Source: Saprospiraceae bacterium (GTDB lineage Bacteria > Bacteroidota > Bacteroidia > Chitinophagales > Saprospiraceae). From it: DNA of 64,000 nt. Numbering within the stretch: position 1 is the first letter of the stretch; each line of letters starts with the position of its first letter. The stretch is from contig JALHOZ010000018.1 of NCBI GenBank assembly GCA_022842725.1, positions 26,916 to 90,915 on the forward strand, read 5' to 3'. A program made the position numbers and the translations under genes. The notes under the pieces were generated by a model. That model was not told the DNA's origin and did no database searches. It saw only the letters and a list, made by a program, of their open reading frames with translations. Of the stretch, positions 1 to 7,588 are shown in pieces.

Positions 1-1
1 T

Positions 2-751
2 CACGCTACTGTACTACTGCAGCATCATGGGGTAAATGTTTTGACCGATCCGGTTTTCGGAAAAAGAGCCAGCCCATTCACCTGGTTGGGGCCAAAAAGG
101 CACAGGCCGCCTGCGCTTAGTATCGATGAGTTGCCAAAAATTGATATCATTTTATTGTCACATGACCACTTTGATCATCTCGATATTTTTTCGCTTAAAA
201 TTTTGGTCAGTAAATGGAATCCTAAGATTTTTGTTGGTCTGGGATTGAAAACCTACTTAGCCAAATTTGACTTAACCAATGTTGTGGAAATGGACTGGCA
301 ACAACAAATCGATTACATGGGACTGAAACTTACATTTTTACCGGCAAAACACTGGAGTAATCGTGGATTTTCTCCCTTCAGAACATTGTGGGGAAGCTAT
401 ATGATTTCTAGTCCTAAACGACATATTTATTTTGCAGGAGATACAGGCTTTTATTCGCACTTTGAAGACATAAAAGTTGCTTTTCCTACCATAGATTTAG
501 CTTTAATTCCTATAGGGGCGTATATCCCTCGCTCATTTATGAAATATGTACACATGCCTCCTGAAGACGCTATCAAGGCACATAAAATTCTTAATCCAAG
601 ATTAAGTGTGGCTATTCATTGGGGAACTTTCCAACTTACAGGTGAGGGAATGTACGAACCCGTAGATCTACTTCAATCACTATTGAACAAAGAAGGAATT
701 CTGAACTTCACATATGATAAAGAACATAATCAGTATGGTTTTTTGGAGTGA
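2..751 (+). CDS. MBL-fold metal-dependent hydrolase, UlaG/NAPE-PLD-like (5' truncated by window)
   Basis: The open frame runs in from the left edge: the codons before the TTG at 41 already read as family sequence (HATVLLQHHG), so the TTG is not the true start and the N-terminus lies outside the window. The metal-binding signature SHDHFDHLD sits about 55 codons in, followed by the later ligands in FAGDTGF and the terminal AIHWGTF histidine. This layout is that of the metallo-beta-lactamase fold branch containing NAPE-phospholipase D and UlaG-like lactonases, which hydrolyse phosphodiester or lactone bonds with one or two bound metals. The real substrate cannot be told from sequence. No signal peptide can be judged because the start is missing. 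Confidence 0.88.
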   Translation, partial: HATVLLQHHGVNVLTDPVFGKRASPFTWLGPKRHRPPALSIDELPKIDIILLSHDHFDHLDIFSLKILVSKWNPKIFVGLGLKTYLAKFDLTNVVEMDWQQQIDYMGLKLTFLPAKHWSNRGFSPFRTLWGSYMISSPKRHIYFAGDTGFYSHFEDIKVAFPTIDLALIPIGAYIPRSFMKYVHMPPEDAIKAHKILNPRLSVAIHWGTFQLTGEGMYEPVDLLQSLLNKEGILNFTYDKEHNQYGFLE

Positions 752-754
752 GAA

Positions 755-1090
755 TTGAATAGCAAAAGCAATTTCGACACCCCAAAGCTTATAAACTACA
801 ATTACCTATTATTTTTCACCGAACCTGAAGGCTACATATTTCAGGGCAATGGTTGCTATATTGCATTAGGTAATGTAGTGAATGATTTTGGCTTCCCGAG
901 TTCGGAGTTAAGCAAGATGGAAAAACTACCTTGGATCAAGGACGGGAGGTATTGAGTGGATTTGGAGTTTGAGCCTGTGATCCTGCCTGAAAATAAGATA
1001 ATCCTGCTTTTTACTCATCGTAATTTTCAAAAGTATGATGTAGTTGCACAAACTATTAAGATCACAGGACTTTCGAGGGAAATAATGTAG
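755..1090 (+). pseudogene. Small unrecognised reading frame interrupted by one in-frame TGA
   Basis: A 66-codon frame starts at TTG 755, three bases after the preceding stop, and ends at TGA 953-955. The same frame then stays open for another 44 codons (GTG 956 to TAG 1088-1090). Joined, the product would be about 110 residues, with hydrophobic beta-like stretches (NYLLFF, NKIILLF). I do not recognise the family. One nonsense change in a small gene is one explanation; two unrelated chance frames is another. No ATG is present at the start, which lowers confidence that either half is expressed. Confidence 0.3.
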
Positions 1091-1172
1091 ATTTAACATA
1101 AAAAAGCACCTTTTGATTGAAATTTAATGAAGATGTTACATTTTATTTTATTCCTCTAATATTTATCATATG

Positions 1173-1204
1173 TTTGAGCAGATTGTTAAAAAAGTGTACA
1201 TTTG
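1173..1204 (+). promoter_or_regulatory. Bacteroidota-type promoter for the ArsC-like gene
   Basis: TTTG at 1173-1176 and TACATTTG at 1197-1204 are separated by 20 bases. This matches the -33 TTTG / -7 TAnnTTTG consensus used by the Bacteroidota primary sigma factor. The ATG of the next gene is 17 bases downstream, giving a very short leader. Confidence 0.65.
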
Positions 1205-1221
1205 TTTAAATTATTAATGGA

Positions 1222-1587
1222 ATGCAAATGGTGAAGTACCCTTTTTACTACCTGAAGTCTTGTGACACCTGTCAGAAAATACTCAGGTCATTACCACAGG
1301 AAAAGCTTATACTCATCAATATCAAAGATACTCCTTTGGATGAAAATGACCTTGAACAATTAAAAATGAAAGCCGGAACGTATCAGGCATTGTTTAATAC
1401 CAAAGCACAATTGCTCAAATCTTTGGCACCGGAAGATAAACCGGTCAAAGAGGAAGACTTCAGAAAGCTACTTCTTGAACATTATACATACCTGAAAAGA
1501 CCGGTTGCTTTGGTCGGAGATCAAATATTTATTGGAAATGCAGCAGAAACAACAGCAAATCTGGCAGAATACCTGAAAAAAAGCTGA
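1222..1587 (+). CDS. ArsC/Spx-family thioredoxin-fold protein
   Basis: The 121-residue product has the ArsC-family layout: an N-terminal strand followed by SCDTCQK (Cys14 and Cys17), and the downstream KRPVAL segment (Arg93-Pro94) that shapes the active site in arsenate reductases and Spx-like proteins. Length is normal for the family. Arsenate reductases of this fold reduce arsenate with glutathione or glutaredoxin, while many Bacteroidota homologues have no tested substrate, so arsenate reduction is only an inference. The gene stands alone with its own promoter, and no arsenic transport or regulator genes are nearby. It is cytoplasmic, with no signal peptide. Confidence 0.8.
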   Translation: MQMVKYPFYYLKSCDTCQKILRSLPQEKLILINIKDTPLDENDLEQLKMKAGTYQALFNTKAQLLKSLAPEDKPVKEEDFRKLLLEHYTYLKRPVALVGDQIFIGNAAETTANLAEYLKKS

Positions 1588-1692
1588 AAATGTCTTTGAT
1601 GTGACGGTTCTTTGATTTGTTCACCTGAAATGAATCGACTACGTCACAATAAGCAGGCACATTCGTTAAGATTTTAGTAAACCTGATCACCC

Positions 1693-2199
1693 TTGACAAC
1701 GCAAAACTTCAAAGATATTTTTCTGACCTACTACAACCCGTTGTGTAATTATGCACTCAGCATAGTACATGATGAAGTATGGGTCGAAGATATCGTTCAG
1801 GAAGTTTTTTTGAATTTTTGGAATCAAAGACACAACATCGACTTGACAGGAAATATTAAAAGTTATTTATTCACGGCAACAAAACATCAGATTTTTGAAT
1901 CTTTAAGGAAAGATAAGAGCAGAAACAAAATGCTGGAAGGATTTTTAACGTTGTCAAATCAGCAAAATATACAAAATGATGAGCAGGAATGGTCAGAATG
2001 GGTAAAAATAGATCAAGTTTATTCGTCGCTGCGACATTTACCCCCAAAATGCAGGGAAGTTTTTGAGTTGGCTAAACTAAAAGGTTTAACTTACAGCCAA
2101 ATTGCAGAAAACATGCAAATCAGTCCTAAAACAGTCGAAAACCATATGGCGAAAGCCTTCACCATTTTAAGAGACAAATTAAAGGATACATCGTATTAA
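1693..2199 (+). CDS. ECF RNA polymerase sigma factor, FecI-like
   Basis: The 168-residue protein has sigma region 2 in its N-terminal half (IVHDEVWVEDIVQEVFLNFW) and region 4 at the C-terminus, where a helix-turn-helix (LTYSQIAENMQISPKTVENH) contacts the -35 element. There is no region 1 or 3, as expected for ECF factors. The start is TTG at 1693: a TGA at 1684-1686 closes the frame just upstream and there is no in-frame ATG before the homology begins. Six bases later comes a FecR-type anti-sigma factor and then a TonB receptor with an STN-like domain. Together they form a cell-surface signalling unit in which the sigma factor probably activates the receptor genes. Confidence 0.9.
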   Translation: MTTQNFKDIFLTYYNPLCNYALSIVHDEVWVEDIVQEVFLNFWNQRHNIDLTGNIKSYLFTATKHQIFESLRKDKSRNKMLEGFLTLSNQQNIQNDEQEWSEWVKIDQVYSSLRHLPPKCREVFELAKLKGLTYSQIAENMQISPKTVENHMAKAFTILRDKLKDTSY

Positions 2200-2205
2200 A
2201 AAGAA

Positions 2206-3150
2206 ATGAGTTTAATAAAAAAAATAGTACAAAAAATTTCTCCCGATATTCATGAAGAAATGAATGTAGTAGAGTCGTGGAAAAATGAATACAACGAACA
2301 AATAAAAGCTTTGAGTAATCTGCACACTGAACCTCTCGATGAGGAAAAAGTGAAAGCTTTCAAAGATTTTAATCCGGATAAAGCCTGGACATCATTTGAA
2401 GCCAGAGTAGATACTGGTTCCGAAAACGTGAACCACAAGTTTAGATTGGCTCCGCTTGTCAGATGGGCAGCAGTATTTGTTTTTGTGGCAGTTGCCGGAA
2501 TCGTTTGGCAAAACTATCTCAGAATATCACCTGAAAGTATCGTTCATCAGGCAAAGGAAGAAGCCCTCAATGTTTATTTACCGGATAAGAGTAATGTCAC
2601 CCTCGACGTTGGCGCAGTACTCACCGAAAATAATTTCAGAAAAGTTTCCGTTACAGGTCGGGCTTTCTTTGAAGTAGCTAAAAATCCGGAAGATACCTTT
2701 GAGATCAAAACCACACATGGAAAAGTTCAGGTTTTGGGAACCTCTTTTTTTGTTTCTGCATTTGATACAAAAAGTGAAGTCCATGTGTTGGAAGGAAAAG
2801 TAGCTCTGGACAACGGAAAAGTTAAAATATTCCTTACTGCCGGACAAAAGGCCGTCATGAATAAAGATACGATGTATAAAGTAGATTTGACCGGCTCTAT
2901 CATTGCTGACTGGAGATCAAATGTATTACATTTTAACAATGCATCCCTTTCAGATGTCCTGAAAACAGTTGCTGACTATTTTCAGATAGATCTCATTATG
3001 CCCGAAAATATCAAGCCTGATGACTGTACGATCAAAACCAGATTTGTGGATGCAAAACTGGAGGACGTACTGAAGGAAATCAGTCTGATCACAAAAATGA
3101 AATATACCTTAAACCAAAACCAACTGATTGTCACCAAAATGGGATGTTAA
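2206..3150 (+). CDS. FecR-family anti-sigma factor, inner-membrane sensor
   Basis: The 314-residue protein has a cytoplasmic N-terminal part (1-83) expected to bind the sigma factor, one transmembrane helix near residues 84-102 (WAAVFVFVAVAGIVW), a periplasmic FecR domain (about 115-215) and a C-terminal DUF4974 region (from about 240, LSDVLKTVADYFQ) resembling secretin/TonB short N-terminal domains. In the Fec paradigm the periplasmic part senses the loaded TonB receptor and releases the sigma factor. The gene follows the sigma gene after six bases, and its end overlaps the receptor gene by seven bases, so translation is probably coupled. Confidence 0.92.
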   Translation: MSLIKKIVQKISPDIHEEMNVVESWKNEYNEQIKALSNLHTEPLDEEKVKAFKDFNPDKAWTSFEARVDTGSENVNHKFRLAPLVRWAAVFVFVAVAGIVWQNYLRISPESIVHQAKEEALNVYLPDKSNVTLDVGAVLTENNFRKVSVTGRAFFEVAKNPEDTFEIKTTHGKVQVLGTSFFVSAFDTKSEVHVLEGKVALDNGKVKIFLTAGQKAVMNKDTMYKVDLTGSIIADWRSNVLHFNNASLSDVLKTVADYFQIDLIMPENIKPDDCTIKTRFVDAKLEDVLKEISLITKMKYTLNQNQLIVTKMGC

Positions 3151-5810
3151 AGAAGTGTTTAATATCAGGTCTGTGGTTAGTTGTTTTTCCGTTTTTTACG
3201 GGAAAAGTTTTTTCTCAGCAAATATTTTTGAAAGAAAAAGTAAGGTTTTCTTATCTTACTTTTTCAGGTCAGACGATTCAGGAACATTTACACTGGCTCG
3301 AATCTGAAAAAGGACTGACAATCAGCTACAGTTCATCTGCTATTGATGATCAAAAAAAAGTTGTTATAAAAGAAGGTGTATATTCCATAGAGGATTTTTT
3401 ATTTTTGGTATTGGCAGAATTTGATATTTCATTGACCTTCAAACCGCCGGATAAAATCCTGATTATACCTTCCGGACCGACAAAGAAAGAAATTAAATAC
3501 CAACTTTCCGGATATATTAAAGACAAATTGTCCAAAGAAGTACTCATTGGTGCAGTTATCGAATCACAGCCCGGCGGTTATTTTGCATTTTCAAACAGCT
3601 CCGGATACTATATTTTATTATTGCCTGAAGGTTTGCATCAATTAGAGGTCAACTACCTTGGATACAAAGTTCTGACAACAAACATTGAAGTAAATGGGAA
3701 TGACGAAAAAAACTTTTTCCTTGAGTTTCATAATGAATTGCCTGCTGTTACCATCAGTCAGGAAAGAATCAGTAAAGAAAGGATCAATTATTGGAATTTT
3801 GGAGATCAGATAGATGCTTTCAAAAGCAAAGAATTTAAAAGTCTGTTGGGCGAAAGTGACCCGATCAACAATGTCAGGGTTATGCCGGGTGTTCAATCAG
3901 GTGGAGAAGGGCAGAGCGGATTATTTGTCAGAGGTGGTGGTGCAGATCAAAACCTGATATTAATGGAAGGAGTTCCTTTGTACGAAGCATCACATACAGT
4001 GGGTATTGCGTCTTTATTTATTGAAGAAAGCATCAGAGAAGCCAGCCTCATCAAAAACGGGTTTCCTGCCAGATATGGCGGGAAACTGTCTGCAGTAATG
4101 GATGTTCATCTGAAAGAGGGTAATACCACCCGACACGAAAGAACATTTTCTGTAGGTATACCGGGAGCAAAGTTTCATGCCAACGGACCCATTTGGAAAA
4201 ATAAAACAACATACAACTTTTCAGCAAGAACCTCCTGGATCAATTATTATATCAATAAGTTTTTGGTAAAATATACCAATTATGACAACATTACGCTCGA
4301 TTACCGCGATATAGTCGGCAAAATCACCCACAGGTTTAGTGAAAACCACAAAATTTCATTGTCCGTTTACACGGGAGGTGACAGGCTTGCACTTCAAAAA
4401 ACCTTTACTCGTGATACAACCAACTATCAGTTTAATTCTTTTGATCAGAACAGACTGACATGGTCAAATACGTTGGCAAGCGCCCAATGGTACTATACCC
4501 CATCAAAAAAATGGAGTTTTTATGGTCTTGCCGGTTTTTTGTCGTACAAACACCGGTCAAGGTCCAGTTATACCTTTTTGACAGTTACTCCTGGCCTGGA
4601 ACGGAAAGACGAACTGGATATTTTTTCATATGCTGATATACTTACTGGTAATGTTAAATTTTCTGCAGATTATTTTATTTCAGGAAAACATACCTTAAAG
4701 TTCGGAACAGAATTTATTCACCATGAATTTAATCCCGTTGTAAAACAAAGTACTATCATACTTCAGGGCGAAGAAGCAAATATCCTGGACAAAGATTCGG
4801 TCATCTTTGCAAATGAATTTAACTTATTTGTCGAAGATCATTACAGAATCAATCAGTCTTTATCCATGTATGCAGGGGTTCATTTTAATTCTTTTCACCC
4901 GGACAGAAGATCATATTATTCTTTTCAGCCAAGATTTAATCTGGTATGGAAACCTTTTAAAAATATGTTGTCTTCACTTGCCGTGACCAAAATGCGACAG
5001 AACATTCACTTGCTGGTAAATTTAGGGATTGGACTTCCGTCAGACTTGTGGGTGCCTTCAACAGATAAAGTCAGGCCTCAGGAAGCATGGCAATACTCAC
5101 TTTCAAACAGTTATACAATTGATAAGTTTCATTTTATCCAGTTAAACGGATTTTATAAAAATTTTAAAGGTTTGCTCGAGTTTCAATCTCCGGTAGATCT
5201 GTTTTACTTTTTTATAAATGATACAGACATCGTCCCGGTATATAACACATCCAGAGATTGGGAAAGAAATGTTTTTGAAGGTTCGGGATATGCCAGAGGA
5301 CTTGAATTTTTGTTCCAACGAAAAAATAAAAAAATCAATGGTTGGTTTTCAGCAACCTGGAGTAAGTCGGAACGTAGTTTTCCGGATATTGAAAATGGTC
5401 GTCCCTTTCCATTCAGATATGACAGAACGTGGGATATCAATACAGGTTTGTCGTTTACATTTTCACCATCGTTCAGCGCCGCTATTAATTTTGTTTATGG
5501 TACAGGAAACGCTTTTTCATTAGCTACTGAAGAATATTCTACAACATGGGGAACTTATGTTATTAATTCAGGAGCCAGAAATAACCAAAGGTTACCTGAT
5601 TTTCATCAGATGAGTCTTAATCTAAACTACAGCCGGACCATTCTCAAAAACGGGATATTAAACATACATTTTAATGTATATAATGTCTACAACAGACTAA
5701 ACGCTTACTTTGTTTACATATACAAAAACCCGGACACTTCCAGATATTTCGGCCGTAAAGTAAGTATTTTACCAATTACACCTTCATTATATTTTTCTGT
5801 TTCTTTTTAG
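3144..5810 (+). CDS. TonB-dependent receptor with STN-like and carboxypeptidase-regulatory-like N-terminal domains
   Basis: This 888-residue outer-membrane receptor has a signal peptide (ending near VFSQQ), an STN-like domain (about 35-110) that can contact the FecR partner, a carboxypeptidase-regulatory-like beta-sandwich (about 118-195, LSGYIKD...), a plug (about 225-325, with GLFVRGGGADQNLILMEG) and a 22-strand-type barrel ending in the aromatic YFSVSF. The substrate is not evident: this architecture serves siderophores, sugars or peptides in Bacteroidota. It overlaps the anti-sigma gene by seven bases and is followed 182 bases later by a DUF4249 lipoprotein, a recurrent partner of such receptors. 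Confidence 0.93.
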   Translation: MLKKCLISGLWLVVFPFFTGKVFSQQIFLKEKVRFSYLTFSGQTIQEHLHWLESEKGLTISYSSSAIDDQKKVVIKEGVYSIEDFLFLVLAEFDISLTFKPPDKILIIPSGPTKKEIKYQLSGYIKDKLSKEVLIGAVIESQPGGYFAFSNSSGYYILLLPEGLHQLEVNYLGYKVLTTNIEVNGNDEKNFFLEFHNELPAVTISQERISKERINYWNFGDQIDAFKSKEFKSLLGESDPINNVRVMPGVQSGGEGQSGLFVRGGGADQNLILMEGVPLYEASHTVGIASLFIEESIREASLIKNGFPARYGGKLSAVMDVHLKEGNTTRHERTFSVGIPGAKFHANGPIWKNKTTYNFSARTSWINYYINKFLVKYTNYDNITLDYRDIVGKITHRFSENHKISLSVYTGGDRLALQKTFTRDTTNYQFNSFDQNRLTWSNTLASAQWYYTPSKKWSFYGLAGFLSYKHRSRSSYTFLTVTPGLERKDELDIFSYADILTGNVKFSADYFISGKHTLKFGTEFIHHEFNPVVKQSTIILQGEEANILDKDSVIFANEFNLFVEDHYRINQSLSMYAGVHFNSFHPDRRSYYSFQPRFNLVWKPFKNMLSSLAVTKMRQNIHLLVNLGIGLPSDLWVPSTDKVRPQEAWQYSLSNSYTIDKFHFIQLNGFYKNFKGLLEFQSPVDLFYFFINDTDIVPVYNTSRDWERNVFEGSGYARGLEFLFQRKNKKINGWFSATWSKSERSFPDIENGRPFPFRYDRTWDINTGLSFTFSPSFSAAINFVYGTGNAFSLATEEYSTTWGTYVINSGARNNQRLPDFHQMSLNLNYSRTILKNGILNIHFNVYNVYNRLNAYFVYIYKNPDTSRYFGRKVSILPITPSLYFSVSF

Positions 5811-5992
5811 GTTAACAAAATATTATTTTTTTACCTCACTATAATTTGTTTGATTGCAAAATATTGTTTTGTAAAATTGCTTAATATGTAGTTTCTGTTA
5901 ATAAAACTTCAGGATTTACTGAAAAAAAAATCTGTTTCTTTAAGGTTTTTTATTTTTTATTTAACGTATCTTTATCCTGCAAAAAGAATTAA

Positions 5993-6883
5993 ATGCGTTT
6001 TTTACAATCTTTTTTGGTTTTAAGTATTTTCATCTTACTGACTTCATGTGAGGAAGAATACGTTTTTACCCAAGAAAAGTTTGTACCCAAAATTGTCGTC
6101 AACTCTGTATTTACCGAAAATAATCCGTTTAATGTTCATTTGAGCTTTAGCAGAGATATTTTATCAAATAACAACAGCCCACAGTTTATTTCGAATGCAG
6201 TTGTGACGATCAAAGAAACTGCGACCGGCAGAACAGAAGAATTGCCCTACAAGGGAGATGGTAATTATTCCTACACGTTTTTTACGCCTAAAATAGACTT
6301 CACTTACGAATTGACCGTCTCTGTACCGGGACACAAAGTAATAACTGCAAAAAGTAAAGTTCCCCTGAAAGTGTCAAATGTAGACATCAATACAGAAAAT
6401 ATCATACATCAGCAGCAGGAGGCCGTAAAGATCAATTTTAATATCAGTGATAAAAATCAGGGATTTTTTGTGTGGAACTGGTTTCAATCTAATAAACAAA
6501 ATCCTATAGATTCTATTGGTTTTGCAACACCTGAAAAACTGTTAAACTCTACAGGTAACATCAGAAATGTGAACCTAAATGATAATGACCAAACGAATGT
6601 TATCTCTAAAGACACAAATTTAGAATACAACACATCGTTTGTGATTGACGGCAAAAAAGATGGTGAAACAGACCCTGCAACACCTGAGGTGGAAGAGTTT
6701 TATTTGAGAATTGTGTCGCTGAGTAAAGAAATGTACGAATTTTACATCTCTCTTGAGAAATATATTGATGAAGATGGTCAGATATCTTCACTTTCCTACC
6801 TTCCAAAGGTTTTTTCTAATGTTGACAATGGTTTAGGGTTGTTTGCAGGTTATTCTCAAAGGTATATTGAGGTAAAAAAATAA
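5993..6883 (+). CDS. DUF4249 family lipoprotein
   Basis: The 296-residue product begins with a lipoprotein signal peptide (LLTSC, lipid-modified Cys near residue 19). Its N-terminal half is an Ig-like beta domain (FVPKIVVNSVF...NPFNVHLSFSRD), which is the recognisable start of DUF4249. The C-terminal third (EFYLRIVSLSKEMYEFYISLEKY, then a terminal GLGLFAGYS) is typical of the family. DUF4249 genes usually lie directly behind TonB receptors of the kind found upstream, and they probably act as surface-exposed partners in ligand capture. No experimental function is known to me. The gap of 182 AT-rich bases may hold a separate promoter. Confidence 0.85.
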   Translation: MRFLQSFLVLSIFILLTSCEEEYVFTQEKFVPKIVVNSVFTENNPFNVHLSFSRDILSNNNSPQFISNAVVTIKETATGRTEELPYKGDGNYSYTFFTPKIDFTYELTVSVPGHKVITAKSKVPLKVSNVDINTENIIHQQQEAVKINFNISDKNQGFFVWNWFQSNKQNPIDSIGFATPEKLLNSTGNIRNVNLNDNDQTNVISKDTNLEYNTSFVIDGKKDGETDPATPEVEEFYLRIVSLSKEMYEFYISLEKYIDEDGQISSLSYLPKVFSNVDNGLGLFAGYSQRYIEVKK

Positions 6884-6898
6884 TTAACACATCACTGC

Positions 6899-7345
6899 GT
6901 GGAAAATACTTTTTTTTGTTGTCAAATAGATTTTGCAACCCCTGAAGCCGATCAGGCACTCATGATCCGTAATGAAATATTGCGAAAACCACTTCAATTG
7001 TCTTTTGACCCTGAAGATATTGAAGATGAATGGGATTCTATTCATCTGGGAATCTTTTTATCCGATCACACCATGATCGGCACCCTGATTTTAAAACCGG
7101 TTTCACCTGAAATAGTCAAAATGCGACAAGTGGCAATCTCAAATGATTGGCAAGGTAAAGGAATCGGAAAGTTGTTGGTGACTTATTCGGAGGACTTTGC
7201 AGCTAAACTGGGTTATTCCCGAATCGAATTACATGCAAGAAGTACAGCGATTCCATTTTACACGTCTCTACAATATGAAATAATAGGTGATGTCTTTTTG
7301 GAAGTTGGTATTGAACATGTAAAAATGGTCAAAAATTTGACATAA
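6899..7345 (+). CDS. GNAT family N-acetyltransferase
   Basis: The 148-residue single-domain protein has the GNAT acetyl-CoA-binding motif A: beta-strand VKMRQVAIS followed by WQGKGIGKLLV (the Q/RxxGxG/A pyrophosphate loop), and then the motif B region ending in a PFYTSLQYE segment. Length fits the family. It starts at GTG 6899, 15 bases after the DUF4249 stop, so it may be co-transcribed, but nothing ties its function to the receptor locus. The acceptor substrate is unknown. Confidence 0.88.
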   Translation: MENTFFCCQIDFATPEADQALMIRNEILRKPLQLSFDPEDIEDEWDSIHLGIFLSDHTMIGTLILKPVSPEIVKMRQVAISNDWQGKGIGKLLVTYSEDFAAKLGYSRIELHARSTAIPFYTSLQYEIIGDVFLEVGIEHVKMVKNLT

Positions 7346-7475
7346 TATGCTGAACCATAATGCACTCCAATCTGCGAATATACTTCATCTTGTCAATTTT
7401 TAAGAAATTCGTATCCTTTCCTGAAATAGTTTTTCAAACCATTTCTGCTAAACATTTAGTGGATTATACTATATG

Positions 7476-7492
7476 ACCTCAAAAGAGGTTTT
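7476..7492 (+). terminator. Weak hairpin after the GNAT gene
   Basis: ACCTC (7476-7480), an AAAA loop and GAGGT (7485-7489) form a five-pair stem followed by TTT. The stem is short, so this is at best a weak terminator for the plus-strand gene ending at 7345. Confidence 0.35.
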
Positions 7493-7523
7493 AGATAAAA
7501 AGTAAAGTATCTTTAGAATTGGC

Positions 7524-7565
7524 AAAAAAAATCAGAACGCGGACATGTCAATCCATCGTTCTGAT
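7524..7565 (-). terminator. Rho-independent terminator of the M43 protease gene
   Basis: ATCAGAACG (7531-7539) and CGTTCTGAT (7557-7565) form a perfect nine-pair stem with a 17-base loop. The A-run at 7524-7530 becomes a T-run immediately after the stem on the minus strand. It lies 24 bases downstream of the stop of the minus-strand protease gene. Confidence 0.75.
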
Positions 7566-7588
7566 ATGATATTTTACCAAATAAATCC

